Source: Opisthorchis felineus
Lineage: Eukaryota; Platyhelminthes; Trematoda; Opisthorchiida; Opisthorchiidae
Direction: 5' to 3'
NCBI GenBank assembly: GCA_004794785.1
Contig: SJOL01008837.1
Location: 272,223 to 336,222, forward strand
DNA: 64,000 bases
The notes under the pieces were generated by a model. The model was not told where the DNA came from, did not search any database, and saw nothing but the letters and a program-made list of their open reading frames with translations. This document shows, piece by piece, positions 12,420 through 22,784 of the stretch. A program made the position numbers and the translations under genes. Position 1 is the stretch's first letter, and each line of letters opens with the position of its first letter.

Positions 12420-13246
12420 AAACCTTTGCAACAGCACCATCACTTCTGACAGCGCTGCTTCACTGCCGTACACCCACAAAGTTTATTTAATTATACTTAA
12501 AGCCTCGAAGTGAAAAGGCGAGAAAAGGGTGGGTGAGGGAGGGAACTGGTGTTAACCCATCGCAAGCATTCCTAGGTGCCTACACCTCCAAGCGCCCAAA
12601 TAGACAATCTGGAAAGAAACTGACAATGCGAAAGTCACTGACACTGATTAGCCGCCATTTCTTGCAGTATCCAGCCAAGCGTAGGGGGGATCACGAGGAC
12701 CACATCCCGGAAGGAAGACCGCTCCAACGACACTCAGACCCTTTGTGATCTCTCACACCTTCTAAGTAGCACGTTGCCCACCTCAGTTTGCGCCATTCTG
12801 AAGGAGGCAGGTGGGACGACACCCGTATACAATGTTTCAGTATTCGCAGCACGTGGCCGATGGTGCTGGATGTTTCCGGCGACTGAAGTGCCTGATGCAC
12901 AACCAAAAGCCCGCTTTCTAATTATGTTGAGAATTCGTGGGCGCCATCCGGCCTAAGAAACGCCTCTGAGACATCGGTAGTGAAAAGCCTGAAGACGCCT
13001 CATAATCTACCTCGCAACCGTATGACAATATAGCCTTTGCCGTAGCCTGCTACACGCGACCTTTGAGGCACAGTGATGTGCCATTTTGGTGACAAGTGAC
13101 GCAAATTTGCAAACGAAATTCGGACCATTGAGATTCGTGCAGTGACTTTATCAGACACTTCCGTTAGATCTCCATAACTTCCAGCACTTCTTGGATTACG
13201 ATGGACATGTCAAGAAGCTGCTCGTTCTGAAGTATGACTTTGCTCT

Positions 13247-13516
13247 CTAAAGGTGCATGCCGAAAGACGGTATGATGGCATTCAGTTTATTCAACAGATC
13301 TTGTTCTTCGTCTTCATAGATGAGGGGGATATCGTCTGCGTACTCCAGATTGACAAGGTTCTCACCAGCAATGATTTGAACACCAGGGTTTCGAATACAT
13401 CCCAGTATTCGTCTCATTATTTCATCAATGACGAAGTTGAACAAGACCGGAAAGGCTGGATACCCTTGTCGGACACCACCTTTCATAGAGAGTCTTCTAA
13501 GAAGTTCACCATACAC
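13247..13516 (-). pseudogene. RTE reverse transcriptase palm fragment of copy B (YADD kept)
   Basis: The frame YGELLRRLSMKGGVRQGYP, then FPVLFNFVIDEIMRRIL and NLEYADDIPLIYEDEEQDLL, matches RT motifs B (GVRQGCPLSP), intermediate and C (EYADDI). The YADD catalytic pair is intact although the copy as a whole is broken. Confidence 0.85.
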
Positions 13517-13593
13517 TCGCTCGCTCCGAAGTATGAGATTATAAGGACCGGATTACGTTCACAAATTTCTGGCGCCTTGGTTGATCTTGATCA

Positions 13594-13768
13594 TTCAACT
13601 GTGACACCATTTCGGTGCCTAGCTGTCATGCCGCCAGAAGGGAAGACGAGGGCTGAGATACTGCCAGTGTGCCCAAGTCTAGACAGGAGCAGTCGAGATG
13701 CCGAGCTTGGGTTCGAACCGTGGCCAGTCAGTATATTGGGGCCTTAACCACTGAGCTGTCTCGAGCTC
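13594..13768 (-). mobile_element. tRNA-derived SINE (copy 4), inserted in RTE copy B
   Basis: Minus-strand copy. Plus-strand landmarks are CACCATTTCGGTGCCTAGCT near 13605, AGTCTAGACAGGAGCAGTCG near 13677, the reversed B box GGGTTCGAACC and CCACTGAGCTGTCTCGAGCT at the head. It interrupts RT coding sequence between 13516 and 13819, so it is younger than copy B. Confidence 0.88.
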
Positions 13769-13818
13769 AGGGGCATCTTCTACTGAGCAAATGCAGTTAA
13801 GAGCACTAACAGATAGAA

Positions 13819-14019
13819 CTAATCGAACGCACCATCGAAGTTGAGGAGAATCAAGATTGTGGGTCTTCTGTACATATGGCGTTGCTCTGACGGAGTGTGA
13901 ATATGTGGTCGAAATCTAGCTTGATGCTCACAAGTCAGGATTTCGCGTGGCGCCATAAGACAATGAAGAAACAGTGACGCCAGAAGCTTTGCTACGACGG
14001 GAGTCAAACTGCCACCCAT
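13819..14019 (-). pseudogene. RTE reverse transcriptase N-terminal fragment of copy B
   Basis: The frame GGSLTPVVAKLLASLFLH, then EHQARFRPHIH and YRRPTILILLNFDGAFD, corresponds to RT motifs 1-A of RTE elements (ISLTPVV..., QAGFRPGRG, FLDFKGAFDS). The first catalytic Asp is replaced: FLDF reads LLNF. The rest of the palm lies beyond the SINE insertion. Confidence 0.75.
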
Positions 14020-14763
14020 GTAGTTGCCACATTCACTGTCAGTACCCCTTTTGAAGATGATCCCTTCCAGATGAACGCAAATAGGCTAGACAGGCACTGA
14101 CTGAGGAATTCATTGCTGTTCTTGAACAGAGCAGATCAAAGGTCGTTGACACCGAGTAGAGGTATACGCCTGGACACTTGTGAGGCTGAAGGGCCTCCAT
14201 ATCCACGACCCGGACGAGGTAGCAGGTGACCACTTGAATTGTTACTCGAAGTACTGTGCCAAACGATCCAACCTTGTCCATTTGCTAGATATCAGAGCCA
14301 TTTTTCTCCTTGTTGATTTCGCTATTGAGCGACTCCGGACGACCATTTTAACGAACCAGGTGGAACAACCTGTGGACATTTCCAGCATTTTTCGCACATT
14401 CCAATTCTTAGACCTTTCGGATCCCTCAAGCTTCTCGGTCTGTACGGACACTCAGACTCACCTGGTGTCGGGTGATACGCCGAGTTGAATCGTGTTTTCA
14501 ACCAGAAGGGTTCTATCGCTTGGCCTCCAGTAAAGCCACGGTCCCATCGGAGATCCAGTGCTGGATGAGGTTGGCTGGGTTATGCCGCAGGTAGAATTTT
14601 CGGCACTGAGTAGCGCTTTGAAATCTGTCCCCAACTGATTACTAACATCCTACATTAGACCAGCCGGCAATTGCTGGACGAGCCGGTTCTGTTAGGTCTT
14701 CTTGATTTATTTGACTACGGATTTCCCGGTGGCTGAACGAGGTATGAGCTTTTTATATAGGCT

Positions 14764-15069
14764 TTAAAAACGCATTGAAAAGCAGCAGCAGACAAGTGCA
14801 TGGTCGGGATCCACGTAGTTATTCCAGAATGAGCGGCAGACACGACGGACCCTTGTCACCGCTAATTGTTGGTAATATTGTCTATTTGGACCTGAGGCTG
14901 GTTCGTTGGTGGGCATCATAGTCAAACGATTTCTGCTGTCCTGGATAATGGTGCTGCAAAGGAACAGTCCGCAGCATGCGCTCACCGTTATCCGTGCGTC
15001 GTGCCCACTCAGTTGGGTCTCAGTGGCATTAAGCCTTTGTACCTGAGCGTTCATGTCTCCAGAAACCAC
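14764..15069 (-). pseudogene. RTE endonuclease (EEP) C-terminal fragment of copy B
   Basis: The frame starts VSGDMNAQVQRLNATETQLS, the typical GDxNA core of exonuclease-endonuclease-phosphatase domains. It continues with a damaged ATWCPP region, VCRSFWNNYVDPDHALV (the SDH-type His box, here PDH) and a following CRF-like segment. Only the C-terminal half is present. Confidence 0.75.
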
Positions 15070-15289
15070 GGTGACGTTTAAGCTTTTAGCCTGTTGTAAA
15101 AGAACGCATGTAGATTTCGTCCGGTGAGTGGAGCCAGTCTATTCTGAAAGGCCGATAAGCACAGTGCTTACTGTGCAGGTAGATAAATTTATCTGCCACG
15201 GCGGTTGACTGGTCTGTAAGTATGAGGTTTGTAACGAAGCTTCACACCTTACATGTTTGATACACATACTAAATCGTGCGGCAGAACCA

Positions 15290-15783
15290 TTTCGGTTATT
15301 GAAAATGGCTTATATACTTAAAGGATCTGAACCAAGGAAAGCAATATAGTCTGCGTACTCGATATCTTTGGGCTAACCTCTTGGGAGCGTTTCAATCTCC
15401 CGGCTTACAGAGATAGGTGCAGAAGTTCCAAGTAGCACGTCAGAAACAAAGTTGAAGAGGACTGGTGGAAAAGGGTGGCCTTGTTTTGCACCGCTGAACG
15501 TAGTCAATTCAGGCGAACGTCTGCTATGTATCCATATGCGCCCACAGGAGTTGATATACAGTGCATTTATACAGGATAGAAATTTGGAAAGGTCTTCTGT
15601 GATAGCCAAACCCCGCGAGGAATGATTGAGGGAATTAAAATCAGCCTTCAACTCAAGGAAAGCGACCACCGTCGGACGTTTGAAAAGTGGTACTCCTCGA
15701 GAGCCTATTTTAAGACAAAATATGGTAGATACATCCTCAGATAGGAAGAACCCAGCTTGATTCTCACGAATTTGTCCCTCCAT
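15290..15783 (-). mobile_element. RTE-type RT fragment, separate divergent copy
   Basis: The frame IRENQAGFFLSEDVSTIF, KRPTVVAFLELKADFNS, CGRIWIHSRRSPELTTFSGA, KQGHPFPPVLFNFVSDVLLG and, near 15320, IEYADYIAFLG follows RT motifs 1, A, B and C of an RTE subfamily. The catalytic residues are altered (FLEL for FLD-, YADY for YADD). It is upstream of copy B on the same strand but repeats the RT, so it is a second element or fragment. Confidence 0.72.
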
Positions 15784-16482
15784 GTGATAACACCAGAGGG
15801 CACCTGGATGCTACGCTACCAAGCTGATACTACGTTGGCTTTCGCATTACGTCCTCGTGCCCTTGGATTGGATTCGCGATCACTGCTTCTGTTCACAGGT
15901 TCTTGTTTTCGTCCAGGTTGTTTGTAGTGAGGTTTTCAGATTGTTCACCAGGGTGCGAAACATCCCTGTGGGTTGCGTTGTTGCTTTGAAAGAACGGTAC
16001 CTCGCTCTGGATTCCCACAACTGATGGGTGGCTGGTGTTCACGTTCCACTCAAGTTCTTGGATTTCTCCCAAACTTTTGTTAAGGAAGACTAGCGGAATT
16101 GTTCTTTGGTGTGTTCAACTCTGTTTAGGACGATGCTTCTGTGGATGCATTGCTGTTTTGTATTTTTCGTATTTCGTTTTGCTGACACTTCTTTTGGCCA
16201 GTGTATCGAGTCAGGTTTCAGATTCTTCCTGCAGCGAAAGCTTTTATCTATTAGGTTTCCGTTGCCCACCAACTCTCCGTCGTTTTTAGGCTCTTCATTA
16301 GCCAGAATTCGAAGTATCTGTTTACGCCTTTGAGGTCAGTAGTTTCTGGTATGGTTTTTCCGCTATCTGTAAGAGTTGGCGATACTCAATATCTCTGGTC
16401 ACGATCAGAGTCCAGCCGGTCACTGGACCTCTGTGAACCAAATCACATCAACAGGCATCGCGGAGAACACGTGTGAGCAATC
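15784..16482. other. Stretch with no supported gene between RTE fragments
   Basis: T-rich on the plus strand with short open frames only; no recognised domain. It could be diverged 3' UTR of RTE elements. Confidence 0.4.
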
Positions 16483-16652
16483 TGTCATCATCATCGTCAT
16501 CGACAGCATGAAATCAGTGTTCAGTGCTTCGCTGCCGTACAAAGATGATTTATTTGAAAGCTTTATTGTGAATGAAAGAATAAAGGTGGACGGAGAAAGG
16601 ACTTAGTGCTAGCTTACTACACTCGTTCCGAGGTGCCTACACCTCCAGACAC

Positions 16653-17310
16653 TCATTCAGGCAATCTGGAAAGAAACTGACAATAAGATCGCCAGTGACA
16701 TCGGTTGGTATCCATATCTTGCAGTGCCTCCAACCAGGCGCGTTGGGAATCACGTGGTCCCCATCCTGGAAGAAGAGTAGCGTCGACTGCACCCAGGCGT
16801 TTCGTAATCTCCTTCATGCCCCTCTGCCAGGTCAAGGGTTGGCCACCTCTCTGTCTCCGCCACTCTGAATCGGGCATGGAAAACAGCACTCGCTTTTGCA
16901 AACGATGGATAGGCATACGCAACACGTCCCAACCAATGCAGCTTCTGGTGCTGGGCACATTCTTCAATGGAAGTACCCGTTGTACAACCGAAAACTCGCT
17001 TTCTAATTGCCTCGTCTAGGTTACGCCGACACCTACCCACACGAGCTATGGTTGTGAGACAACGATTGTCGAACACCTGAAGATGTCTGGGTTAGATTGC
17101 TCGAACAGGCCGTCTTATAGCTGTAAACAAAACAGCCCGTACTGTGGCCTGATTCATACATCCCTTGAGATTCAAGTATATACCCCTTTGAAGTAATAGG
17201 TGTCTCGAATTGGAAAAGATGACCCAAGCCTCGCATATTCGTGCTTTGACCTGATCTGTCACACTATAATCACAACTAATACAACTTCCGAGATACATAA
17301 AACGCTCCAT
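16653..17310 (-). pseudogene. RTE post-RT C-terminal region of copy A
   Basis: Successive frames show ERFMYLGSCISCDYSVTD, KARICEAWVIFSNSRHLLLQ, FDNRCLTTIARVGRCRRNLD, KRVFGCTTGTSIEECAQHQ, KLHWLGRVAYAYPS or VLRMPIHRLQKRVLFSMPDS, and [20 protein letters not shown]. This is the conserved C-terminal tail of the family. At least two frameshifts are present. Confidence 0.82.
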
Positions 17311-17696
17311 GACTTCGAATGGATTGTAAGTGGATTGTTCAGTGATCGCATGCTCAGGAGCATAACCTTACACTTTGTGGGTGCAGAGTACATGACAAAG
17401 TACTTTGATCAGTTCATTCAAAAACACCTGCCCCTTCCCCTCCTCTTCGAAGACGAGAACGATGTCGGCTGCATATTCCAGATCGACAGGGTTTTCGTCA
17501 CAGGCTATTTGAACGCCGGGGTTTTGGAGACCTTCCAGCGTTCGTCTCATGATTTCATCGATCACGAGGTTAAATGGGACTGGAGAGAGTGAGCATCCCT
17601 GACGGACACCACTTTGTTTGCGGAAGCCTTTGGAGAGCTCGCCGTATACTCTCACACGTCTGGAAGTCTGAGAATACAAAGAGCTTATTATGTTCA
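16828..17696 (-). repeat. 869-bp identical inverted repeat, arm 1
   Basis: The reverse complement matches 31869-32737 with the same length and no difference in the parts compared by eye, including all translated frames on both strands. Similarity stops sharply at both ends: on one side the sequences are unrelated, on the other (the RTE tail) they are homologous but strongly diverged. Confidence 0.92.
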
Positions 17697-17787
17697 TGAG
17701 CTTCCGGGACATTCCTTGGTGGGCAAGCGTGTCAAGAAGAACAGACCGCTCAAATGAGTCGAATGCGTCTTGGAAATCCAGGAACAC
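17368..17787 (-). pseudogene. RTE reverse transcriptase of copy A
   Basis: An open frame of 139 codons: FLDFQDAFDSFERSVLLDTL (motif A with catalytic Asp), LMNIISSLYSQTSRRVRVYG, GVRQGCSLSPVPFNLVIDEI (motif B) and DLEYAADIVLVFEEE (motif C). The YADD pair is mutated to YAAD, which removes one catalytic aspartate. An N-terminal part (FRPGRGC-like, near 17880) is in another frame. Most of this domain falls in the 869-bp identical tract, and the same YAAD mutation is found in copy C. Confidence 0.88.
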
Positions 17788-18226
17788 TAGAATTTTGGGT
17801 CACCTATACGTATGGCGTTGTTCCAGCACCTGACGAAGTGTGAAGATTTGGCCAACGCAACCCCTACCAGGCCGGAAAAGCGGCTCTGGACGTGTGCGTG
17901 GTCAGAATCCACAAATGTGTGACAAAACGACCGGCAGTCAGTTGTTGATCCGCGCCATCGGTAACTGATGGCAGTGTGATATGAGTTCGTGGCCGGCATG
18001 CCGTTGGAGGACACCATGTGGCCAAAAGACTGCATAAAAGCAGCCTGCGATCAGCACACAGCTGAAGTAATCGTTCCCCATTGTCCGTACGTACCGAGTC
18101 CAATCCATGTCGACCTCCTGATTGAGTCTCAGATACGCTAAGCCTGCCCACTTATGCATTCAGATTTCCGGCAACTACCATGATACCTGAGCTTTTAGCT
18201 CGCCGCAGCAAGGCATTCAGAGCGTC

Positions 18227-18697
18227 CTAAAATCTGTCTTTGACGGCGTCAGACCTACAGTCAGTCGGGGCGTAAGCAGACACGATAATTATACACCGAT
18301 CAATTTCCCGCTTGTGGGACTGCTTCACAGAAGTTGCCAGGCGAACCGCACAGAGGCGACTATCAACAGGTATCCAGTCAAGCAAGGATGCTTCCGCCCG
18401 GTGACTCAGGACGATACTAACCCCTGTACATCCCGCCGTAGCAGCATCTGCATCACAAAATGTGCGCAGCCGGAAGCGAGTGGAGACTGATGGGGCGGTT
18501 AGCTGAATCACTGTGCTTTCATCTTGAATTCTTGTTTCTGAGACACAGCACACATCAATGCCAAGCGAGTCCAGTGTGAGAGCAAGAGCAGCTTGTTGTC
18601 CTGCTTGCTTCAGAGTGCGCACATTGAAGGAGGCCAGACAGACTGGACGTCCAGGCTTGAAGTTTGATTTCGAGATACCTGAGGATGTCAGCGCCAT
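18227..18697 (-). pseudogene. RTE endonuclease (EEP) N-terminal part of copy A
   Basis: An open frame of 156 codons begins MALTSSGISKSNFKPGR and contains LASFNVRTLKQ (first metal-binding Asn), VCCVSETRIQDES (catalytic Glu), GVSIVLSHRAEASLLDW, RLCAVRL and IIIVSAYAPTDC. These are the canonical N-terminal motifs of APE-like endonucleases of RTE/CR1 elements, which nick target DNA. The frame ends at DAVKDRF, and the rest of the domain continues in other frames to about 17880. Confidence 0.85.
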
Positions 18698-18954
18698 GTG
18701 ACGAGCAGATGCTGCACGCTAAACCGATGCAAGACGAACGGACTCATCAGTCCTAAGTGCTGGGCCTACAAGGGAAGAGTTATTAATGGGGTGGGGAGAA
18801 CGGAAAGAAGGAGTATGTGAAATAGAAAGAAGGGAGGCGTCAGCAGTAGCATGTTTTCGCTTACCCGCCCTGCTGTGTTCAGCGAGTAAGGCGACCCGGC
18901 TGATGGCACCACGCGACGGCCGATGTGGCATGAGTTTATTGTTAGACGTAGGTA

Positions 18955-19062
18955 TCATGGTTGTACGTGGGCTGGGATACTGTCAGGCCGCCCGGACCTA
19001 GACAGGAGGACGATTAGGGTCCTCAACCAAAGCTTTTGGCTCAAAAGCCTAACCGCAAGGCA
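18955..19062 (-). mobile_element. Diverged tRNA-derived SINE fragment (copy 5)
   Basis: Plus-strand GTGGGCTGGGATACTGTCAG, then GGCCGCCCGGACCTAGACAG matches the reversed SINE body (GGGCTGGGATACTGCCAGGT...CCTAGACAGG). The head region is much altered, so the promoter boxes are not recognisable. Confidence 0.6.
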
Positions 19063-19080
19063 GCGGTGTTTGGCACGAAA

Positions 19081-19226
19081 TGCAAATGCATTACCATTTC
19101 TACGGAACAAGTCGCCATATGTTCCAACCCCCAACCTGGAGGACCAGGAGACTGCAAATGCATTACCATTTCTACGGAACAAGTCGCCATATGTTCCAAC
19201 CCCCAACCTGGAGGACCAGGAGACTG
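19081..19226. repeat. Perfect 72-bp tandem duplication (two units)
   Basis: The unit starting TGCAAATGCATTACCATTTC and ending GGAGGACCAGGAGAC occurs at 19081-19152 and again at 19153-19224 without a difference, plus 2 bp of a third unit. The neighbouring DNA is not repeated. Confidence 0.97.
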
Positions 19227-19289
19227 TTTGTCAGACCTCTAACCATTGACCAACCTGGCATGACGGACTCTGTGAGTGTCGCGGGAAAA

Positions 19290-19357
19290 CCCCCTGTATA
19301 GCTCAATGGGTCGCTGAGGTGCGCAAACCTGACACCACGGTAAGGTTCAGTCTCTTC
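19290..19357 (+). pseudogene. tRNA-like sequence, possible second SINE head
   Basis: TATAGCTCAATGGGTCGCTG resembles an A box (TAGCTCAATGGG) and AAGGTTCAGTCTC a weak B box about 45 bp later. Stem pairing is poor. It could be a relic tRNA or the head of a different SINE family; the evidence is weak. Confidence 0.28.
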
Positions 19358-21209
19358 GTGACGGCTTGCTTGCGTAGAGCACACAAATCACTATCTAACA
19401 CGCCGGATATGCAGGTCCCAGATAATTGTTATCTTGTGAGCGGAGTCGAACGACCGCTAGAAGGCAATCAATCCGAAGGACACTGATATGTTATTCAAAA
19501 TCCTTAACCCCGAGCTTTTGATAAAGAACCTATTGAAGGCTATCATCGTTTTTCAGTCCGCCGTTGATTTTCACGCTTCATCAAGGTTCTACGCTTGGAC
19601 ATTGAGTATAGGCCTTGTTGGTACTCAAACTGTGTTGGACTTATCGCCCCATCATTTTATCCGTTTGAATTGCACTTTCATCATCCACTAACGGTCGTCA
19701 CCGTGCGCAACACCAGTGGTTTGGTTCGCCTCTTCTACACACTGACCCAAATGGTTTGTTTTTCGATTTCGTTGTGTTCTTGAGTGTCCTCTCGTTTTAC
19801 GGAAAAGTGAATGCATCCAACCGCTGATGAATGTTTGATACGCCCATGGCGTAAGCTGAAAGTTGGGAGACCGAATTCTTTACGGCCGCAATCATGGGCA
19901 CGTATTATAGTGCTTGGTACGTGCATGAGCGCACTTGTTGACGAAATGGTAGTTCCATGTCCGAATTCGCTGACTGGGTCGGTAATCGAGACTAATCGGC
20001 GAAGAACCGTTCATGGTCAGACGAACGTTTCTGTGCCACGGTAGTTTGATAAGGGCAATAAAGAACCCATTAAGTGATCTTGGAGGTGAATAGTGGGCAA
20101 CCGCAGTTGATCGTTGTGGCATAAACGTCCGGTAGGCAAATGCTGGTGGACAGTGAATGTCACCAGGCTTCATAGGATTTCCAGAAAGCAATTAGCTCCC
20201 ATTATTTTTGACAATATTTAGAGTGATTCGAATTTTCGTCCCATGGTGGAACTGTGCTTGACTTTCAACTACGTCACTCTGCACCAAGTGTTATGCTAAG
20301 AATGGTGATACATAATAGCGGAAACAAAGTGTCATCTAGGGTGAAACGTGAATTTCCATTACGCGGCAAGAATTTCCAAAACTGTACTAGCTTTCGTACG
20401 AAATGAATGTGTCCTGAAATCGAGCTGAATGCACTTAATGGTGGACTTCTGGTTTTCTTTGGTTTGTACCAATAATTTTTTGACCGTTTCAACCAACGCA
20501 GTTAACAGCAGTACCTGTTGAGCAAGGTTATTCAACTGTGGGAAGCATCCCTAGGCACTACTTCAAAACTGAGTTCCCTGAAAAATGAATCTCTTCTATG
20601 CCGGTGAAGCAGTGAGGTTTCTGGAACATCTAAGCACTGGTAAGATTTAACAGATGCATGCAGCACCTCTATTCAGCACTAATCCATCCAGTCCATTGAT
20701 TAGAATGCTACGCGACTGAATTGAGAAGCTAGTCCCCAAACAATATCGTCCCTTATTACGACGAACATAAGCGTTGTCAGAAAGCTACTAAATGCACACA
20801 TTAATTTTGGACCACAATAGTGAAATAATAACGCAAAAGATTCGTGTAAGTTTAGCAGATCTGGACGGTATTTTCGAAACCCTATTCCCTGTGAGTCGTA
20901 CTGTACGGTTCAACGGACTACGGGTACACATGGGGACATGGTTCTTTTCACTTCGTACATTTGAGGGGAAAATTCCCCTAGATCGTGTCGTTCAAAACCT
21001 GGTGGGTTTGGCAAGTTGTTACATTTGAGAGCTGGTACTTTTGACAGACCTGAATGTGTATGAATCCATTTACAACTTCTAGATTATTGCCCATAAAGGC
21101 AATGGGGGATAAAGCAGTCAGTCATTGCTGGAAATTACATTCCGGGGGTAAGAAAAACCAACTCACAACAGTCACCAGACTGTCTAGCAAGCCTTGTACT
21201 TATTAACTG
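19358..21209. other. Stretch with no supported gene
   Basis: Only short frames are present. No RT, integrase or host-domain phrase was recognised. Confidence 0.45.
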
Positions 21210-21600
21210 CTACCAGTGAACGAAATAACATCACCTGCGAACTGCAAATCTGTAACTGCCGTCCCAGGACGAAGGGCAACTCCGTAACATTGGAAGTTCA
21301 GAACTGTCCTATATAATATATCAACGGAAAAGTTGCAAAGGAACAGAGAAGTTGGACAATCTCGTCGCACGCCATAGGTTCTAACTTCATCAGAAGTCTT
21401 TCCTATAACTTATGGAGCCGACGGCTCACTTGTCTAGCATCCCATTTCTACATAGACAATCTCATTGGACATACGTGTCAATAGAATAAACCCGCAGGTA
21501 TGTCAAGAGGGAATATAATCGTCTATCGACGGCATTCTAACATCTGGCGACGTGCGAAGTTTGGTCGGTGCAACCTCGACTAAAATAGGACCGAGTTAGT
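21210..21600 (-). mobile_element. RTE-type RT fragment, highly degenerate
   Basis: On the minus strand a GRGCTDQTSHVARC-like stretch (near 21560) precedes YGVRRDCPTSLFLCNFSVDI, then LYRTVLNFQCYGVALRPG and VTDLQFAGDVISFTG. This is the order RT finger (GRGC.DQ), motif B (GVRQGCPTSP), and motif C (DLEYADDI, here DLQFAGDV). Multiple stops lie between. It is an old copy of the subfamily also seen at 10.1-10.6 kb. Confidence 0.68.
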
Positions 21601-22600
21601 TTCTCTCCCATCTATTTTCACACCAGCTACATGACGGAAGTCAGGAGTTTCGGCGCAGGTGTGTTTGCTACAGTCGTTTCGAGTCCTTTTTTAAGTCAGT
21701 GATAGTCGATTCTCTCCGGGTTGAAGAGGCCTGTTCGTCACGTCAGATCGGGGAACGGTGTTAATTCATCCGCTAGTACCTCACCACCATCTTTGAAAAT
21801 CGCTCTGGATAGGCTACATGGGCTCCACACTGTGTTTGCTATCCTTTTTCCAACCTCTGCTTCTCCAGTCCGATTCGTTGTAGAAGGGCAACAGAAAAAG
21901 GTGGCGTCTGACAGGATGAAGGGGCAGCTGACTGATTAAATGGATCTTCGAAAGTATTCTACTCAGAGCCCTAGGCCTTTTCCTATAAACTGTGCTAGCG
22001 TAGCCCTTGCTTTGCATATATTTTGGTCACATCTCGTCTAGCTTGTGTGTCATTCATAAGGCGGAAGTTTCCGGGTGTTTCCAGAAGTAGTGGGCTCTAT
22101 TCCCGAAGCATTCAGAGTCCCGATTCACCATCAGCATGGGAGGGGCTCCTGGTGATGGTACAATTTAGGTGAAGTCGCTCATCATTGTGCCAACTATCTG
22201 GTAGTAACTGGTGCTGTCGTGCAGCTAGAGTTCTAGCAAAGATTCAACGCCTTGCACGCTGATCTTCATTATCACCACTTTCTAATGCTGGCGAGTACAT
22301 CGCAGTCCGTAAGTTAGTCCAATTTGGTCCAAATTTCCAGTGTCTGGGGACCTGATGTTGATGTTCTGTTCGTCTTGGTAACTAGAGAGATGGGCATTCA
22401 AGTTGGATTCATGTTCTTCTGTGTGGCCATGTCCCCACCGTACGTAACCAAGGTTTATGCACATAACACGGTGTCGTCAGGATCAACACAGGTAGGTCGT
22501 GTGGAGCAACTCCCCAAGAAGTAGCCAATGTCAGTGTGGTCGATTTGTGTTCATGTTTGGACTCATATAGTGGGGTGCCGATTGGCAACAATGATAACAG
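21601..22600. other. Stretch with no supported gene; possibly diverged RTE upstream region
   Basis: The position fits the pre-RT region of the fragment above, but no phrase is clear enough to call. Confidence 0.35.
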
Positions 22601-22602
22601 TA

Positions 22603-22784
22603 ATCGTTCATCTGTGGAAGCCTTTCGATGCATAGCTACCGTGCAACCCGAAGGAAGCACGATGTTCGAGATACTACCAGGTAGCTCAAACCCAGACAGG
22701 AGCAATCGAAAAGCCCGGGTTAGTTTGTAAATATGAACCTTCCGAATAATGGTTTCTTGCCCTAACCACTGAGCTATCTCGAAC
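22603..22784 (-). mobile_element. tRNA-derived SINE (copy 6), diverged
   Basis: Plus-strand landmarks TTTCGATGCATAGCTACCGT, CCCGAAGGAAGCACGATG, ACCCAGACAGGAGCAATCGA and CCTAACCACTGAGCTATCTC match the reversed SINE from tail to head. The B-box area has an insertion of about 25 bp and is degenerate, so this copy is old. Confidence 0.8.

Larger units (their letters stand above)
12420..15260 (-). mobile_element. RTE-type non-LTR retrotransposon, degenerate copy B
   Basis: The minus strand holds, in the right order, the endonuclease C-terminal part (15069-14764), the inter-domain part (about 14760-14240), the RT N-terminal part (14019-13819), the RT core with YADD (13516-13247), the post-RT tail (12956-12600) and a 3' UTR with the shared word CACTGCCGTACA near 12460. 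Stops and frameshifts occur throughout. A SINE (13594-13768) splits the RT. RTE elements encode an APE-type endonuclease and RT on one polypeptide and move by target-primed reverse transcription. This copy is dead. The 5' end is missing or unrecognisable beyond about 15260. Confidence 0.8.
16483..18730 (-). mobile_element. RTE-type non-LTR retrotransposon, copy A
   Basis: Minus-strand order: endonuclease N-terminal part (18697-18227), endonuclease C-terminal part (about 18159-17880), RT (about 17890-17368), post-RT tail (17310-16653) and 3' UTR with CGCTGCCGTACA and a (GAT)n-like end near 16483. The endonuclease joins the RT almost directly near 17880: the roughly 200-residue inter-domain region present in copies B and C is deleted. 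The RT catalytic box reads YAAD, not YADD, and several frameshifts exist. The tract 16828-17696 recurs inverted at 31869-32737 with no difference seen. Confidence 0.85.

Noticed and set aside
18739..18770. Hammerhead-ribozyme-like core on the minus strand (GGACTGATGAGTCCGTTCG) in the 5' region of RTE copy A.
   Set aside because: CTGATGAG is present, but the stem II partner and the obligatory GAAA are missing, and no matching stem III/cleavage triplet was found. The word is also part of a simple GGACT/AGTCC hairpin.
20274..20492. Possible zinc-finger or transposase frame on the minus strand.
   Set aside because: No cysteine/histidine spacing or DDE-type residues on inspection.
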